This document shows positions 48,154 to 60,026 of a stretch of 64,000 nucleotides of DNA, piece after piece; positions within the stretch are counted from its first letter, which is position 1; the number at the start of each line of letters is the position of its first letter. The DNA is from Chloroflexota bacterium. Lineage in GTDB: Bacteria; Chloroflexota; Anaerolineae; Anaerolineales; Anaerolineaceae. The translations under genes were made by a program, and so were the position numbers. The notes beneath the pieces were generated by a model. That model did not search any database and was not told the DNA's origin. It saw only the letters and a list, made by a program, of their open reading frames with translations. The DNA is taken from assembly GCA_012517865.1 (NCBI GenBank), contig JAAYUC010000008.1, forward strand, positions 62,001 through 126,000, written 5' to 3'.

Positions 48154-50256
48154 ATGAATCCATCCCTCACTCCCTTTTTTAAACCCAAAGGAGTTGCAAT
48201 TTTGGGGGCCTCTAGCAAACCAAACAAGCTCAGCTATGGAATTCTTGAGAACCTGCTCAAATACAACTATTCCGGCGGGGTCTACCCGGTCAATCCGAAC
48301 GCGTCTGAAATCCTGGGGGTGAAAGTTTATCCTGACCTGGCGCAGGTTCCTGACCCGGTCGACCTGGCGGTGATTGTGCTGCCGGTCGGGATGATTCTGG
48401 AGAGCATGCGGGACTGCGCGGAACGCGGGATTAAAGCGGTCATTATTATCACCGGCGGTTTTCGGGAGGTTGGCGGGGAAGGCGCGGAACTCGAGAGAAA
48501 GACGCTGGAATTTGCGCGTGAACACGGCATGCGGGTGATTGGACCTAACTGCGTTGGCACGATGGACATGAGCAGCGGCTTGAACACCACTTTTATCAAG
48601 GGCATGCCGCGCCGCGGTCCCATTGCTTTCATTTCGCAGTCCGGGGCCGTGTGCGGCGGCGTTGTTGACCTTGTGCTGGAATCTGAAATTGGTTTTTCCC
48701 ACTTTGCCAGCTTAGGAAACGAAATGGACGTCTCGGAAGCGGACATGATTGCCTATTTTGGTGATGACCCGGATGTTCGGGTCATCGCGGTGTACCTGGA
48801 GGGCGTTCAGGACGGTTCGCGCTTTATTGAAGAGGCGCGCCGCGTCTCACGCAGCAAACCCATCGTCATGCTCAAGGCTGGCAGGAATAACGCCGGCGCG
48901 CGGGCGGTCAGTTCCCATACGGGCTCTTTGGCCGGTTCTTACACCGCTTACCAGGCAGTCTTTGACCAGACCGGCGTGATTGAAGTTGAAACGCTGGCCG
49001 AATTGTTTAATGTGGCCTGGGCGCTTGGGACGCAAAAGCTCCCGGGCGGTATGCGCGTGGCAATTGCCACCAATGCCGGCGGCGCGGCCGCATTATTGGC
49101 TGATAATTTGGCTTTAAACGGCGCGGAACTCGCGGAGCTTTCCCCAGAGACGCAGGCAGGCCTGCGGACCAAATTGAACCCAAGCGCGCAGGTCGCCAAT
49201 CCGGTGGATATGCTTGGAGGCGCGGAACCCGCGGACTATCTCTGGAGCCTGGAACAAATGATGCGTGATGAAAACGTGGATGTTCTCGCTCCGGTGCTGG
49301 TTCCGCAGGCCTTGGTAGACCCATTGGGTGTGGCGCAAGCTTGGGCGCAGGCTGCCAGTCAGACGCAAAAAACCATGCTTACCTGCCTGATGGGCGAGCG
49401 CAGCGTGCGCGAAGCCAGGGCTTTCCTCAATAAGGCAGGTGTGCCGGTGTATCAATACCCCGACCAGGTCGGTCCTGTGCTGCGCGCGATGCGAAAATAC
49501 AGCGCGCATTTGCGCAAGCCTGTTTACATGCCCGTAGAGGCAAAAAAGGCGGACAAATCCACGGTTCATTCCATTCTTGAGGCAAATTCCCACAGGCAGA
49601 GTCTGGGCGAGTTTGAAACCCGGAAAATTTTGGAAGCATACGGCATCGCGAATGTGCCCGGCGGGTTGGCCGCGGACGCGCGGCAAGCCCTTGCAATTGC
49701 CGACCAGGTGGGGTACCCGGTGGCGCTAAAAATCGTCTCGGAGAGTCTGCTGCATAAATCGGACGCCGGCGGCATTGTGCTAAATCTGGACGATGCCGGC
49801 AGTCTGACCTCAGCGTTTGAAGCGCTGCTCGCGCGGATACGAGCGCGATTTCCGGAAGCAAGCATCACAGGCGCCATGGTCGAGAAAATGGCTCGCAAGG
49901 GCGTTGAAGTCATTGTGGGAATGCGCCGCGACCCAAGTTTTGGTCCCATGATAATGTTTGGCATGGGCGGCACGCTGGTGGAACAGTTTAAGGATATTGC
50001 TTTTCGGATCGCGCCGCTCTCCGGGGAGGACATCGCAGAGATGATTGACGCGACCATCGCGGGCAAACTGCTGAAAGGCGTGCGGGGGAGCGGCAGGGCG
50101 GATATCCCAGCGGTTCAGAATGCGATTGCCGCTCTGAGCCAGATTGCGCTGGACTTTCCGGAGATTGAAGAAATAGAGATTAATCCGCTGGTGGTGTATC
50201 CGGATGGAGAGGGCGCGCTCGCCCTGGACAGCCGCGCGGTGCTTCGGCAGGGATAG
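48154..50256 (+). CDS. ADP-forming acetate/acyl-CoA synthetase (fused alpha-beta)
   Basis: 700 residues, the size of fused ACD enzymes. The CoA-binding domain begins with VAILGASSKPNKLSYG. The phosphorylated His is His255 in SSHTGSLAG. The C-terminal ATP-grasp domain (about 480-700) has YPVALKIVSESLLHKSDAGGI and ends with EIEINPLVVYPDGEGALALD. The enzyme makes ATP from acyl-CoA and ADP in fermenters, or activates acids in reverse. The acyl substrate is uncertain. A protein lysine acetyltransferase of this superfamily is unlikely because no GNAT domain is present. Confidence 0.9.
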   Translation: MNPSLTPFFKPKGVAILGASSKPNKLSYGILENLLKYNYSGGVYPVNPNASEILGVKVYPDLAQVPDPVDLAVIVLPVGMILESMRDCAERGIKAVIIITGGFREVGGEGAELERKTLEFAREHGMRVIGPNCVGTMDMSSGLNTTFIKGMPRRGPIAFISQSGAVCGGVVDLVLESEIGFSHFASLGNEMDVSEADMIAYFGDDPDVRVIAVYLEGVQDGSRFIEEARRVSRSKPIVMLKAGRNNAGARAVSSHTGSLAGSYTAYQAVFDQTGVIEVETLAELFNVAWALGTQKLPGGMRVAIATNAGGAAALLADNLALNGAELAELSPETQAGLRTKLNPSAQVANPVDMLGGAEPADYLWSLEQMMRDENVDVLAPVLVPQALVDPLGVAQAWAQAASQTQKTMLTCLMGERSVREARAFLNKAGVPVYQYPDQVGPVLRAMRKYSAHLRKPVYMPVEAKKADKSTVHSILEANSHRQSLGEFETRKILEAYGIANVPGGLAADARQALAIADQVGYPVALKIVSESLLHKSDAGGIVLNLDDAGSLTSAFEALLARIRARFPEASITGAMVEKMARKGVEVIVGMRRDPSFGPMIMFGMGGTLVEQFKDIAFRIAPLSGEDIAEMIDATIAGKLLKGVRGSGRADIPAVQNAIAALSQIALDFPEIEEIEINPLVVYPDGEGALALDSRAVLRQG

Positions 50257-50268
50257 TTAAACACAACA

Positions 50269-50341
50269 AGCCAACGGTGGGAATCGAACCCACGACCGGG
50301 CGCTTACGAAGCGTCTGCTCTGCCGGCTGAGCTACGTTGGC
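50269..50341 (-). tRNA. tRNA-Thr, anticodon CGT
   Basis: The acceptor GCCAACG (50341-50335) pairs with CGTTGGC (50276-50270), with discriminator T. The anticodon loop TTCGTAA gives CGT. The anticodon stem GACGC/GCGCC has one A-C mismatch at 28-42. The T-arm GTGGG-TTCGATT-CCCAC is canonical. CCA is not encoded. Confidence 0.93.
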
Positions 50342-50374
50342 GTGCGTCGGATTATACCAAAGCTCCGGAATTTT

Positions 50375-51574
50375 TCAATCTTTTTCTGCGCCAGTTTTGG
50401 GATTCTTTTTTACCTGACTGCCGCGCGTAATGATGTTCTTTCCATATTTTTCTTTGAGCGCGTCAATTGCCAGCGCGAGCTGCTCTTTTTGCGCGCGGGT
50501 ATCCTCCCACAGCGCGAGCTGTTGATAAGGTTCCGAGAGTTGGCTGACGCCCACGCCAATCAAGCGCACCTCACGGCCTGGCGCCAGGGTATCCCGCAGC
50601 AGTTCTTCCGCTGCGGAGAAAATCTCATCGTCAAGATCGGTAGGATTAGAAAGTCGTCTCTGCCTGGTAAGCGTGGTGAAATCCTCGTAACGCAGTTTAA
50701 TTTGCACAACGCTGCCCATCAAGCGCGCCTGGCGCATCCGATACCCGACTTTATCCGAGAGTCGGCGCAGAGTATCAAGCAGCTGCTCCATATCGCTGGT
50801 ATCCCTGGAAAATGTCACCTCATTGCTGACTGATTTGACTTCCCGCTCGCTGTGAACCGCCGAATGGTCTATCCCCCGCGCTTTCTCCTGCACGTCCAGG
50901 GCGTTTTTCCCAAAGAAATACTGCAGCTCAGCCAAAGGAAGTTCTGCAAGCTGACCGATGGTATGGATTGCCCTCGCGTGCAGGCGCTGGGCGGTTTTGG
51001 GGCCAATCCCCCACAGCGCTTGCACGTCCAGCGGCGCTAAGAACGAGGCTTCTTCTCCAGGTGGAACCACGGTAATCTGCCGCGGAGCTTTGCCGGTGCG
51101 AACCTGACTTTTGCCGAAATCATTCGCTACTTTAGCGACCAGCTTGTTGGACGCGGCTCCGATGGAACAGGGCAGGTGCAATTCCCGGTCGATGCGCTGC
51201 TGCAGTTCCCGCGCGATGGCGCCGATGGGCTGCGGCAGGTCGCTCACATCTAAAAAAGCTTCGTCGATGGAAATCTGCTGAAAGAGGGGAGTGTAATTCC
51301 TCAGAATGGCCATGACCTGGTCGGAAGCTTCTTCGTAGACGCCAAAGCGGTGACGCACGACTATCAAATGCGGGCACAATGCCAGCGCGCGTCCCATCGG
51401 CATCGCGGAGCGGACACCAAATTGTCTGGCGGGATACGAACAGGAAGAAACAACCCCGCGGGAATTGGGGCTTCCGCCCACCGCGAACGCCTTGCCCTTC
51501 AGGTCTGGATTAAGCAGCTCTTCGACCGCGCAGAAAAAAGCGTCCAGGTCCAGATGCAGAATTTTGCGTTCCAT
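50375..51574 (-). CDS. dinB: DNA polymerase IV (Y family)
   Basis: 399 residues. Catalytic acidic residues lie in LHLDLDAFF (Asp9, Asp11) and SIDEAF. The finger motif is SYPARQFGVRSAMP and the HhH region is LWGIGPKTAQRL. It performs translesion synthesis. No beta-clamp peptide is obvious at the C-terminus, which ends in a short basic tail. ATG at 51574 is preferred; a TTG five codons earlier is possible. The gene lies 36 bases after gyrB, so the two may share a transcript. Confidence 0.94.
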   Translation of the reverse strand: MERKILHLDLDAFFCAVEELLNPDLKGKAFAVGGSPNSRGVVSSCSYPARQFGVRSAMPMGRALALCPHLIVVRHRFGVYEEASDQVMAILRNYTPLFQQISIDEAFLDVSDLPQPIGAIARELQQRIDRELHLPCSIGAASNKLVAKVANDFGKSQVRTGKAPRQITVVPPGEEASFLAPLDVQALWGIGPKTAQRLHARAIHTIGQLAELPLAELQYFFGKNALDVQEKARGIDHSAVHSEREVKSVSNEVTFSRDTSDMEQLLDTLRRLSDKVGYRMRQARLMGSVVQIKLRYEDFTTLTRQRRLSNPTDLDDEIFSAAEELLRDTLAPGREVRLIGVGVSQLSEPYQQLALWEDTRAQKEQLALAIDALKEKYGKNIITRGSQVKKNPKTGAEKD

Positions 51575-51610
51575 AGGCTGCCGCCACAAGGCGCGGAATG
51601 CGCACAGCGG

Positions 51611-53539
<1,929 letters not shown>

Positions 53540-54526
53540 TCACAGAGATGATTCCTGCGTCTGCTTCGATAATTCATTTTCCTGGGTGAGCTGCAGAACG
53601 CGCAAAAAGTAATGAAAGCTGGCAATGATTAGCGCGCTGCTGACCAACGCGTGCCCAAAAATGCCGACATACACCATCGGCGAGTCTGTTCCGGGAGATT
53701 GCCATAAAAGATTGGTCAGATAAGATATCAGGACCGCCAGAATCACGAACAGCGAAGTCGCTGAATAATACGGCCGCAGCAACCGAATGCTGGTGCGAAT
53801 GCCCTGCCAAAGGTTTTGATTGAGGATAAGGACTGCGTGCGGGGCAAACAGAGCGGGCAGAAACATCGAAATAAGCACCATTGCCGCGAAAAAATAAGCC
53901 AGCAACCCAAGGAAGGGGTGCAGCAGGCTGAGCAGGCTCACCGCCAGACTTACCGGTACAGCAATCATGAGCAGCACGGCCCAAAAGAGAACCGGCAGCA
54001 GAGCCAGATTGAGGAGAGCCCGCAGCGTTGGCTTCAGACCTTGTTTTTGGACTTCAAGGTAGGTTGGAAGGCCGCAGAGGTAAAAATAGAGCGCGCCAAG
54101 CAGAGCGCCGACAGTTCCAAACAAGAGCAAAAAGACCAGCGCTTTTCCTTCCGCGGTCACGGGTACTTCGCCAAGCTTGCCGAAGGGGTTCTCCATGAAA
54201 ACCCTGCTGGAGAGCAAGCTGGGTATCCCTAAGGGGTAAGAGCGCAGGGCGGAGGAAAGGCTGTAAGATTGGAAAAAAGTGTCTAAAGACGCGCTCAGGT
54301 CCGTCCAGAGCTGCTTAAGCTCAGCGGAAGCCTCAGTCAGCGGGTCGAACAGCGCCAGGTAACGAGCGGCAAGCGTTGAAATCGTATAGCGCGGGGCGAA
54401 GAGCAGGAGAAGGTCCAGCCCGAGTGGGAAAAGCAGCAGGTAAAGGTGCGAGCCGAGAGACTTAAAACCAGACGCGATAGCGCTAAAGACATTAGGCTGT
54501 TTTCGTAGAACAAATCTGCTATCCAT
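53540..54526 (-). CDS. Polytopic membrane protein, unknown function
   Basis: 328 residues with about six membrane helices. A large loop (about 60-125) lies between helix 1 and helix 2. Basic residues flank the N-terminus (RKQPNVFSAIASGFKSL). I see no transporter or enzyme signature. It resembles bacterial membrane proteins of the DUF4013/YihY-like general type only in topology. It ends just before gyrB and has a TATAAT -10 (54541-54536) nine bases before its ATG, giving a nearly leaderless message. Co-transcription with gyrB and dinB is likely. Confidence 0.75.
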   Translation of the reverse strand: MDSRFVLRKQPNVFSAIASGFKSLGSHLYLLLFPLGLDLLLLFAPRYTISTLAARYLALFDPLTEASAELKQLWTDLSASLDTFFQSYSLSSALRSYPLGIPSLLSSRVFMENPFGKLGEVPVTAEGKALVFLLLFGTVGALLGALYFYLCGLPTYLEVQKQGLKPTLRALLNLALLPVLFWAVLLMIAVPVSLAVSLLSLLHPFLGLLAYFFAAMVLISMFLPALFAPHAVLILNQNLWQGIRTSIRLLRPYYSATSLFVILAVLISYLTNLLWQSPGTDSPMVYVGIFGHALVSSALIIASFHYFLRVLQLTQENELSKQTQESSL

Positions 54527-54587
54527 AACCTATTAATTATACCACCTTTAAGAATTCTTCCTCTTCAGCATTCCGCGTACATGATGA

Positions 54588-54593
54588 TAAAAT
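54588..54593 (+). promoter_or_regulatory. Extended -10 box with leaderless geometry
   Basis: TGATAAAAT, with exactly six bases between the hexamer and the ATG at 54600. Confidence 0.45.
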
Positions 54594-54599
54594 TCTGGC

Positions 54600-55433
54600 A
54601 TGGCAGTAAAAAAGTACTTGCCGGATCTCAACCGCTTCAGCCTTGTGACAGCCTTATCTACGCTGATGTTAGGGCTGACGTACGCCCTGCCGCCTTCATC
54701 AAGCGGGAACACGGCCAATATTTTGGGGATTAACTTCAGTTTTGAGGTAAACCTGTTTTCTCTCTTCCCACTGCTGATTGCCATCATTGCCCTGATAGGC
54801 GCGCTGTGGGTACTGCGCAGCCATCCCCATCTGCAGGAAGAACGTCGCAGTACCTGGCAGCTCTTGCCAAATGGAGTTTTGCCGGCTCTCAGCCTCTTCA
54901 TTCTTGCTTTCACACTGAGGGAAATGGCCCGCAGCAATGTCTGGTGGGTGGTTTACGTGCTAGGCTCAGCATTTTTCGGCCTGGTTCTGGCAGCCGAATA
55001 CAATGTGCTGGATTTTCGCTACGAGCTGCATCCTATCGCCTCGCTGGGGTTGATTGGCCTGTCCCACAGCCTGTTCCTAATCCTTGCTGTGGTGCTGCGA
55101 ACGGGCAGAATGCGCCTGTATGTCATTCTTCCCTTGATTCTTTTAGCCGCCGCGTTTATCAGCGTGCGCACGATTAACCTCCGCACGCAAGGAGCGTGGA
55201 AACCAGATTACGCGCTCCTGATTGCCATTCTGGGGGCGCAACTGGCAGTTGGTCTGCAGTATTTCTTCCTGAATCCGATGCAATATGGGCTGGTTTTGAC
55301 TGCCGCCTTGTATTTATTGATAAGCACGGCCTGCGCGATAATTCAGAAATTAAAACTGCGCGAGTTCGTTGTAGAGCCCGTGTTGATGTGCCTGCTTTGC
55401 GTCAGTTTGTTACTTCTGATTGGAAGGCTGTAA
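54600..55433 (+). CDS. Polytopic membrane protein, unknown function
   Basis: 277 residues with about eight closely spaced membrane helices and short loops. A basic residue pair opens the protein (MAVKKYLPDLNRFS). I recognise no catalytic motif. Similar multi-helix proteins without named function are common in Chloroflexota. No ribosome site precedes the ATG and a -10 box lies six bases upstream, so the message is probably leaderless. It converges on the MBL hydrolase gene with five bases between stop codons and no clear terminator. Confidence 0.75.
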   Translation: MAVKKYLPDLNRFSLVTALSTLMLGLTYALPPSSSGNTANILGINFSFEVNLFSLFPLLIAIIALIGALWVLRSHPHLQEERRSTWQLLPNGVLPALSLFILAFTLREMARSNVWWVVYVLGSAFFGLVLAAEYNVLDFRYELHPIASLGLIGLSHSLFLILAVVLRTGRMRLYVILPLILLAAAFISVRTINLRTQGAWKPDYALLIAILGAQLAVGLQYFFLNPMQYGLVLTAALYLLISTACAIIQKLKLREFVVEPVLMCLLCVSLLLLIGRL

Positions 55434-55438
55434 AACCG

Positions 55439-56278
55439 CTATCCCGCGCCGCGTTCTTTAAGTACCTCTTTCAGCAGCGCCCGCAGGTTGTTCTGATGGA
55501 GTTCTTCCGCCACGCCGCCAAGGCTGACCCTGCTTTTGCCGCTCATTTCAATATCCTGCGCCTGAAGGAATTGAAGCGGATCTTTTCGGCGGGCGGCGGC
55601 CCTGGCAATCTTCTGAATGCTGCGCAGATAAGCCAGATTGGAGGCAGTGGCGTCCTCAATTTCTCCCCGCAAAATGATGTCTCCGTGCCCCTGGACGATG
55701 TTTTCCAGGCTCATTTTGCCAATCTCGCTGATGGTCTTTACAGCGTCTTCCAGATTTCCGCCGACGATGAACGGCACAGCCATAAAAGCGTCCCCCGCAA
55801 AGAGAATCCGGTCTTCTTCTACCAGGACGGAGATACTGTCCGCCGTATGCCCGGGCGTGGCAAAAATTTGGAGCTGCTTTTTACCCACGCGCAGACTGAT
55901 GCTGCCTTCCGCGAATGTAATGTGGGGAGCGATGATACTGATTTCCCGGAAGTAGGGATTATCCTGCCCGGCTTCTTCCAGGGCGCTTCGGCTTTTGGTC
56001 AGCATAAGTTCACGGCAAAGGGAGTGGCCAATCACAACAGCCTCTGGGAAATAGGAATTGCCCCAGCTGTGGTCGGCGTGGTGGTGGGTGTTAATGATGT
56101 ACCGGACAGGCACCAGCAGGTCGTTTTCCAGAAATTCTTTAATTTGAGTAGTTTCCTGAGGAATGAGGGTGTCAATCAAAACAGCCCACTGCGGGCCAAT
56201 GACTGCCCCTGCTGTTACTTGCGCGTAGAATTCACTTTGAAACCAATAAACATTTTCTGAAACTCGTTCCCGTTGCAT
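55439..56278 (-). CDS. Metallo-beta-lactamase-fold hydrolase
   Basis: 279 residues. The metal motif is THHHADHSWGN (His65, His67, Asp69, His70). Later ligands are the His in ATPGHTADS, the Asp in LFAGDAFM and the His in VQGHGD. The opening ENVYWFQSEF..AGAVIG is typical of the SoxH/glyoxalase-like group. The substrate is unknown. An AGGA lies seven bases before the ATG. Monocistronic. Confidence 0.88.
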   Translation of the reverse strand: MQRERVSENVYWFQSEFYAQVTAGAVIGPQWAVLIDTLIPQETTQIKEFLENDLLVPVRYIINTHHHADHSWGNSYFPEAVVIGHSLCRELMLTKSRSALEEAGQDNPYFREISIIAPHITFAEGSISLRVGKKQLQIFATPGHTADSISVLVEEDRILFAGDAFMAVPFIVGGNLEDAVKTISEIGKMSLENIVQGHGDIILRGEIEDATASNLAYLRSIQKIARAAARRKDPLQFLQAQDIEMSGKSRVSLGGVAEELHQNNLRALLKEVLKERGAG

Positions 56279-56355
56279 AGAAATATCCTGTTGGTTCCGC
56301 TAATTTGAACCATAGAATAGCATATTCGATATTAAAAGTCAAAAAACGGAAAAAA

Positions 56356-59034
56356 TCAGGATTTTCGGCGTGTCAGCAAAATGAACAACCCGCCAGCCGC
56401 AGCGGTGAGCACAACAATCAAGGGCACGAGCCATATGACCCGATTCTGGTAGCGGTCTGTTTTCTCCAGTTCCTGCCCACCTGATGGAACAATCGCGGTA
56501 GGTGAGTTTGTTGGAGTCTGCGCTGTGTTGTCAGGAGGGATGGTCACAACAATCATCGTGGGGTTTTCATCCGGACCCGGAGAAGCTTCGGTGATGATAG
56601 GCGCGTAGGTTACCACCGGATAAGGTTCTGATTGACCGGTCTGGCTGGGCATGGGGCTGGGAAAGCCGGTTTGTGTGCCTGTAACAAGCCGCGTGGGCGT
56701 CGGGAAGCGTGACGTCGCGGTTCTTACAACGACCGGTGTATTGGTGAGATAACGACTGGTTGGCGAGCGATACACGTACGGCGTGCGCGTTGGGGTGGAT
56801 GTGCGGGTATTGGTTCTGGTGAATGTTAGGGTGACCGAGCCGGTTCTTGTGGGCGTCAGGGTGTGGGTGGGTGTCAGCGTCAGGGTGGTGGTCGGGGTTT
56901 TGGTCGCGCTGAGGATTGTTACCGGCCCAAACAGCTGAAGCGTCAGTCCTTCGCTGTTCACAACTTCCAGTTTGTAATAGTAGGTTTTGCCGAACTGTAC
57001 GGTGGTATCGGTGTACGTATAGATGCCGCCCAGGAAGGGATTTCCCACAGCGGGAATTAACCCGGAAATGCGGAAAAACGGCCCTGCGCTGTTCTCGCTG
57101 CGCAGGATGTGGAAGCCGCCCACGTTATTTTCGCTGACAGTGGACCAGGTCAGGTCCGTCTGGTTTACCTTGTAAGTGCCTGTAAAGCCCTCCTCGGTTA
57201 ACTGGACGCCCAAAGGCAGCGGCAGACCGACAATAAAGGGCGTCCTGTTCAGGTCCTGAGCAAGATTTGGCCGGCCGGAAACATCAAGTGTCATGGTGAT
57301 GGTCTTTTGGGTTAAATCGCACTGCACCATCTGTCCGCTCGCGCCGCCGGCTCCGCTTCCCTGAGGGGCTTCACCAACTTTGTCCCACTTATCTGTCACA
57401 GAATTTTTCGGGTCGAACCACCAAAGAGGGTAGTTCTGAGGGTTATCCGGCTGCCCGCAGTACGTCTGGGATTCAATTGCAGCCTGGCAGGAGCTGTTCA
57501 GATTGTACTTAAACGCTGCCACCAAATCGGACTCCCCCGATGGTGTGGAGCCAAGAAAGATATCGTAAAAACTGCTGCACGGGGTGATAGGCTCAGTGCC
57601 GTAACCAATAAATGGCACATTGGTCTCGGAGCCCTGGCCGTGGTCGACGACATAAAGCCAATAATCTTCGCCTGCTGTTCGGCGGATGTTTAGCGCTGAA
57701 CCAAATAAGCTCATCCCGCTGGTCGTGACCTGCACGAGCTGTCCGGAAACGCCTGCTTGCTGCGCAAGAATAGCCGCGCCAAGCTGACTGCCCGGCGAGA
57801 AAGCACAATTGGCAGAAGCGGTTGCTGGTGAAAGTCCGGGCCCCCAAAAGTTGTGGTCCACCAGCCCTTTGGCGGGGGCGCCGCAATCTACCTGAGTGGA
57901 CCCGGCGTTATTCAGGATGTTGTTCGCTACAGCGGTGAGCGTGCCGGAGCCCGTCAGGCCGGTCCTGCGTATCGCGAAGCCGATATTATTGGTGATGTGG
58001 TTGAACTGAACAAGCAGATTTCCGCTGTTATCCTCGTATAAAATCGCGTGCGCGCCTTGCTGCAACGTGTTGTTTTGAATCGTGACCGGCTGGCTGCTGT
58101 TCACGCGCAACAGGTTTCTCGAAACCGTAGCGCATTCGCCGTCGTTGATGCTCAATTTCTGGACTGTAACCTGGCTGGTAATTCCCAGCATCGGCGCGGA
58201 ACAGGTGCTGCCGGCCGCGGTCAGAACGCTGGTCCCGGTCCCTTGCAGGACAAAAAACGGCCGGTTGATAAGCACCTCATTGGATTTAATTGGATAGGTG
58301 CCGAGGATATTGATGGTAACCGGTGACGAAAGGCTGCCATTCGGGAGCGCGTCCAACGCGTCCTTGAGCCCGGTGCCCAAACCTCCCGGAAGGTCGTCCC
58401 CGCTGTTAATAAAACAGGGTGAATTCAGGCTGCAGGCTCCGCTGTCTGCCGCGACATAAGCATTCAGTACCTGCGAGGGAACCAGATTAATCGCCAGGGA
58501 GGCACTGCTTTTTTCACTCCATACGCCGGCGGAATCTTTCTCAAGAACATGAAACCGAATGGAGCCATTTTGCACCGCGAGTTTGTTCAGGCGCAATGCC
58601 AGATTAAGCTGGTCGGCAACGCTGGCGGTATGCAGCGCCTGGACGCTGACAACGAGATTCTCATTAGTAAAAGTGTTGCCCCCACAATTCTCGACAGGGG
58701 AATAGATGACGTTGCTTACCAGGCCTTTGGGAGAAATTGAGCCAGTAGCGTAATCCGTGAACGGTATCAGGGACGGATTATCAGAGCCTCCGCTGGATGT
58801 CACGCAAATCATGACATTTTCTGAGCTGGTGAAAACAGGTTCGACAGGGAAAGACAGGCGCATGTTCAGGCGCTGGCCCGCGGCGCAGCCGTCCAGAGGG
58901 CAGCCAGCGGGAGACAGCAGCTCCAGCGCGGTAACCTGCTTGGCTTTTGACAGAACTAAACCTGTGCCTGAGAAAAAAAGCAGGACAATTACCAACAGCG
59001 GGAAGAATCTGCGGAAATCAACAGTAGGTTTCAC
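56356..59034 (-). CDS. Large surface protein with beta-helix region, Fn3-like domain and membrane anchor
   Basis: 892 residues. A signal peptide (about 1-30) is followed by a beta-sandwich-like region and a pectate-lyase-like beta-helix (about 225-400, with VQNGSI-type and HNFWGPGLSPATASANC turns). A Fn3-like module (about 645-715; WSTVSENNVGGFHILRSENS) and a long Thr/Pro-rich stalk (about 720-850) come next. It ends in one membrane helix and RRKS, an orientation that places the whole protein outside. No LPXTG motif is present. The start is GTG with a TATAAT -10 about 20 bases upstream. Role: adhesion or polysaccharide binding is plausible but unproved. Confidence 0.82.
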   Translation of the reverse strand: MKPTVDFRRFFPLLVIVLLFFSGTGLVLSKAKQVTALELLSPAGCPLDGCAAGQRLNMRLSFPVEPVFTSSENVMICVTSSGGSDNPSLIPFTDYATGSISPKGLVSNVIYSPVENCGGNTFTNENLVVSVQALHTASVADQLNLALRLNKLAVQNGSIRFHVLEKDSAGVWSEKSSASLAINLVPSQVLNAYVAADSGACSLNSPCFINSGDDLPGGLGTGLKDALDALPNGSLSSPVTINILGTYPIKSNEVLINRPFFVLQGTGTSVLTAAGSTCSAPMLGITSQVTVQKLSINDGECATVSRNLLRVNSSQPVTIQNNTLQQGAHAILYEDNSGNLLVQFNHITNNIGFAIRRTGLTGSGTLTAVANNILNNAGSTQVDCGAPAKGLVDHNFWGPGLSPATASANCAFSPGSQLGAAILAQQAGVSGQLVQVTTSGMSLFGSALNIRRTAGEDYWLYVVDHGQGSETNVPFIGYGTEPITPCSSFYDIFLGSTPSGESDLVAAFKYNLNSSCQAAIESQTYCGQPDNPQNYPLWWFDPKNSVTDKWDKVGEAPQGSGAGGASGQMVQCDLTQKTITMTLDVSGRPNLAQDLNRTPFIVGLPLPLGVQLTEEGFTGTYKVNQTDLTWSTVSENNVGGFHILRSENSAGPFFRISGLIPAVGNPFLGGIYTYTDTTVQFGKTYYYKLEVVNSEGLTLQLFGPVTILSATKTPTTTLTLTPTHTLTPTRTGSVTLTFTRTNTRTSTPTRTPYVYRSPTSRYLTNTPVVVRTATSRFPTPTRLVTGTQTGFPSPMPSQTGQSEPYPVVTYAPIITEASPGPDENPTMIVVTIPPDNTAQTPTNSPTAIVPSGGQELEKTDRYQNRVIWLVPLIVVLTAAAGGLFILLTRRKS

Positions 59035-59100
59035 AATCGCCTGACCTGCCTACATTATAACATCAGGATGAGCGCTGCAAGAACAGACCTATGATTATGC

Positions 59101-59106
59101 TAAAAT
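59101..59106 (+). promoter_or_regulatory. Extended -10 box with leaderless geometry
   Basis: TGCTAAAAT, with exactly six bases between the hexamer and the ATG at 59113. Confidence 0.45.
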
Positions 59107-59112
59107 TTGCGC

Positions 59113-59985
59113 ATGAATGGTGTCAAAAAAATACTCAGAACAGTGGATTTATTTTTTGTTTTCAGCGGCGTGTTTACATACCTGTTAGGCGCGGTTCTGG
59201 CCCGGCGCTCGGGCGGCGCGCTGAATGCCGCAGTGCTGGTCCTGGGATTAATCTTTTTCCTGCTGCTTTACTTGCTGGAACGTAGTTTCAATTATCTGAC
59301 CAGCTCACGTATCAGCCTTTTTTCTAAGTACATTCGCAATAACAAACTGAGCTCCGCGGATGTAGTTGCTTTTCTTTTATTCCTGTCCTTCAGCCTGGTC
59401 TTTTGCCTGTATTATCTGCTGAGAGAAGGGGGGCTTTCGCCAAAATCCTGGCTGTGGCTGGCGCTGTTGGCTTTTGGACTGTTAATAAACATCACCGCGA
59501 TTCGATTATGGGGTCTTCCATACCGTTGGCTTACAGACGCGCTGGTTGCGGCGCCGCTGGCTTTATTCAGCGGGGCTGTCCTGCAAAAGATCGCGTCTGA
59601 ACGCATGCTCTTTTTTCTCAGCCTGCCGTTGTTCTTTTTATTTCTTGCTTCATCATCAGCGCTTTTATACGAAAAGTACGAGGCCGATTCGGCAAACAGC
59701 CGGCCTTCGCTCCTGACTGTCATCGGCTGGGAACGGGCCATGACTTTGCATCATGTACTGCTCCTTTGCGCGTATTTATGCTTTGGTATTTATTTTTACA
59801 TCAGCGGTTCGTGGTCAATCGCGTGGCCGGTGGTTTTTATGGCGTCCATCAGCCTTCTGGAGGTATTCCAGCTCGAACGGATTGCGCGCGGTCTTAAACC
59901 ATTATGGGGGGTGCTTCGGGTGACGGCCGTGTTCCAATATTTAGGGGCTTTGTATATCCTTTTGTTTGCGTTTCTGACCCGTTGA
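59113..59985 (+). CDS. Polytopic membrane protein, possibly UbiA-like
   Basis: 290 residues with eight or nine membrane helices. Topology, and the first segment (KKILRTVDLFFVFSGVFTYLLGA), recall UbiA prenyltransferases. The two Asp-rich NDxxDxxxD motifs of that family are not visible, so catalytic identity is doubtful. The ATG at 59113 is preferred over a TTG two codons earlier because the -10 geometry points to it. No partner enzyme is adjacent; a peroxiredoxin gene follows after 41 bases. Confidence 0.7.
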   Translation: MNGVKKILRTVDLFFVFSGVFTYLLGAVLARRSGGALNAAVLVLGLIFFLLLYLLERSFNYLTSSRISLFSKYIRNNKLSSADVVAFLLFLSFSLVFCLYYLLREGGLSPKSWLWLALLAFGLLINITAIRLWGLPYRWLTDALVAAPLALFSGAVLQKIASERMLFFLSLPLFFLFLASSSALLYEKYEADSANSRPSLLTVIGWERAMTLHHVLLLCAYLCFGIYFYISGSWSIAWPVVFMASISLLEVFQLERIARGLKPLWGVLRVTAVFQYLGALYILLFAFLTR

Positions 59986-60026
59986 CCGTTAAATTTAAGT
60001 AATCTTTACTATTCAAAAGGAGAAAT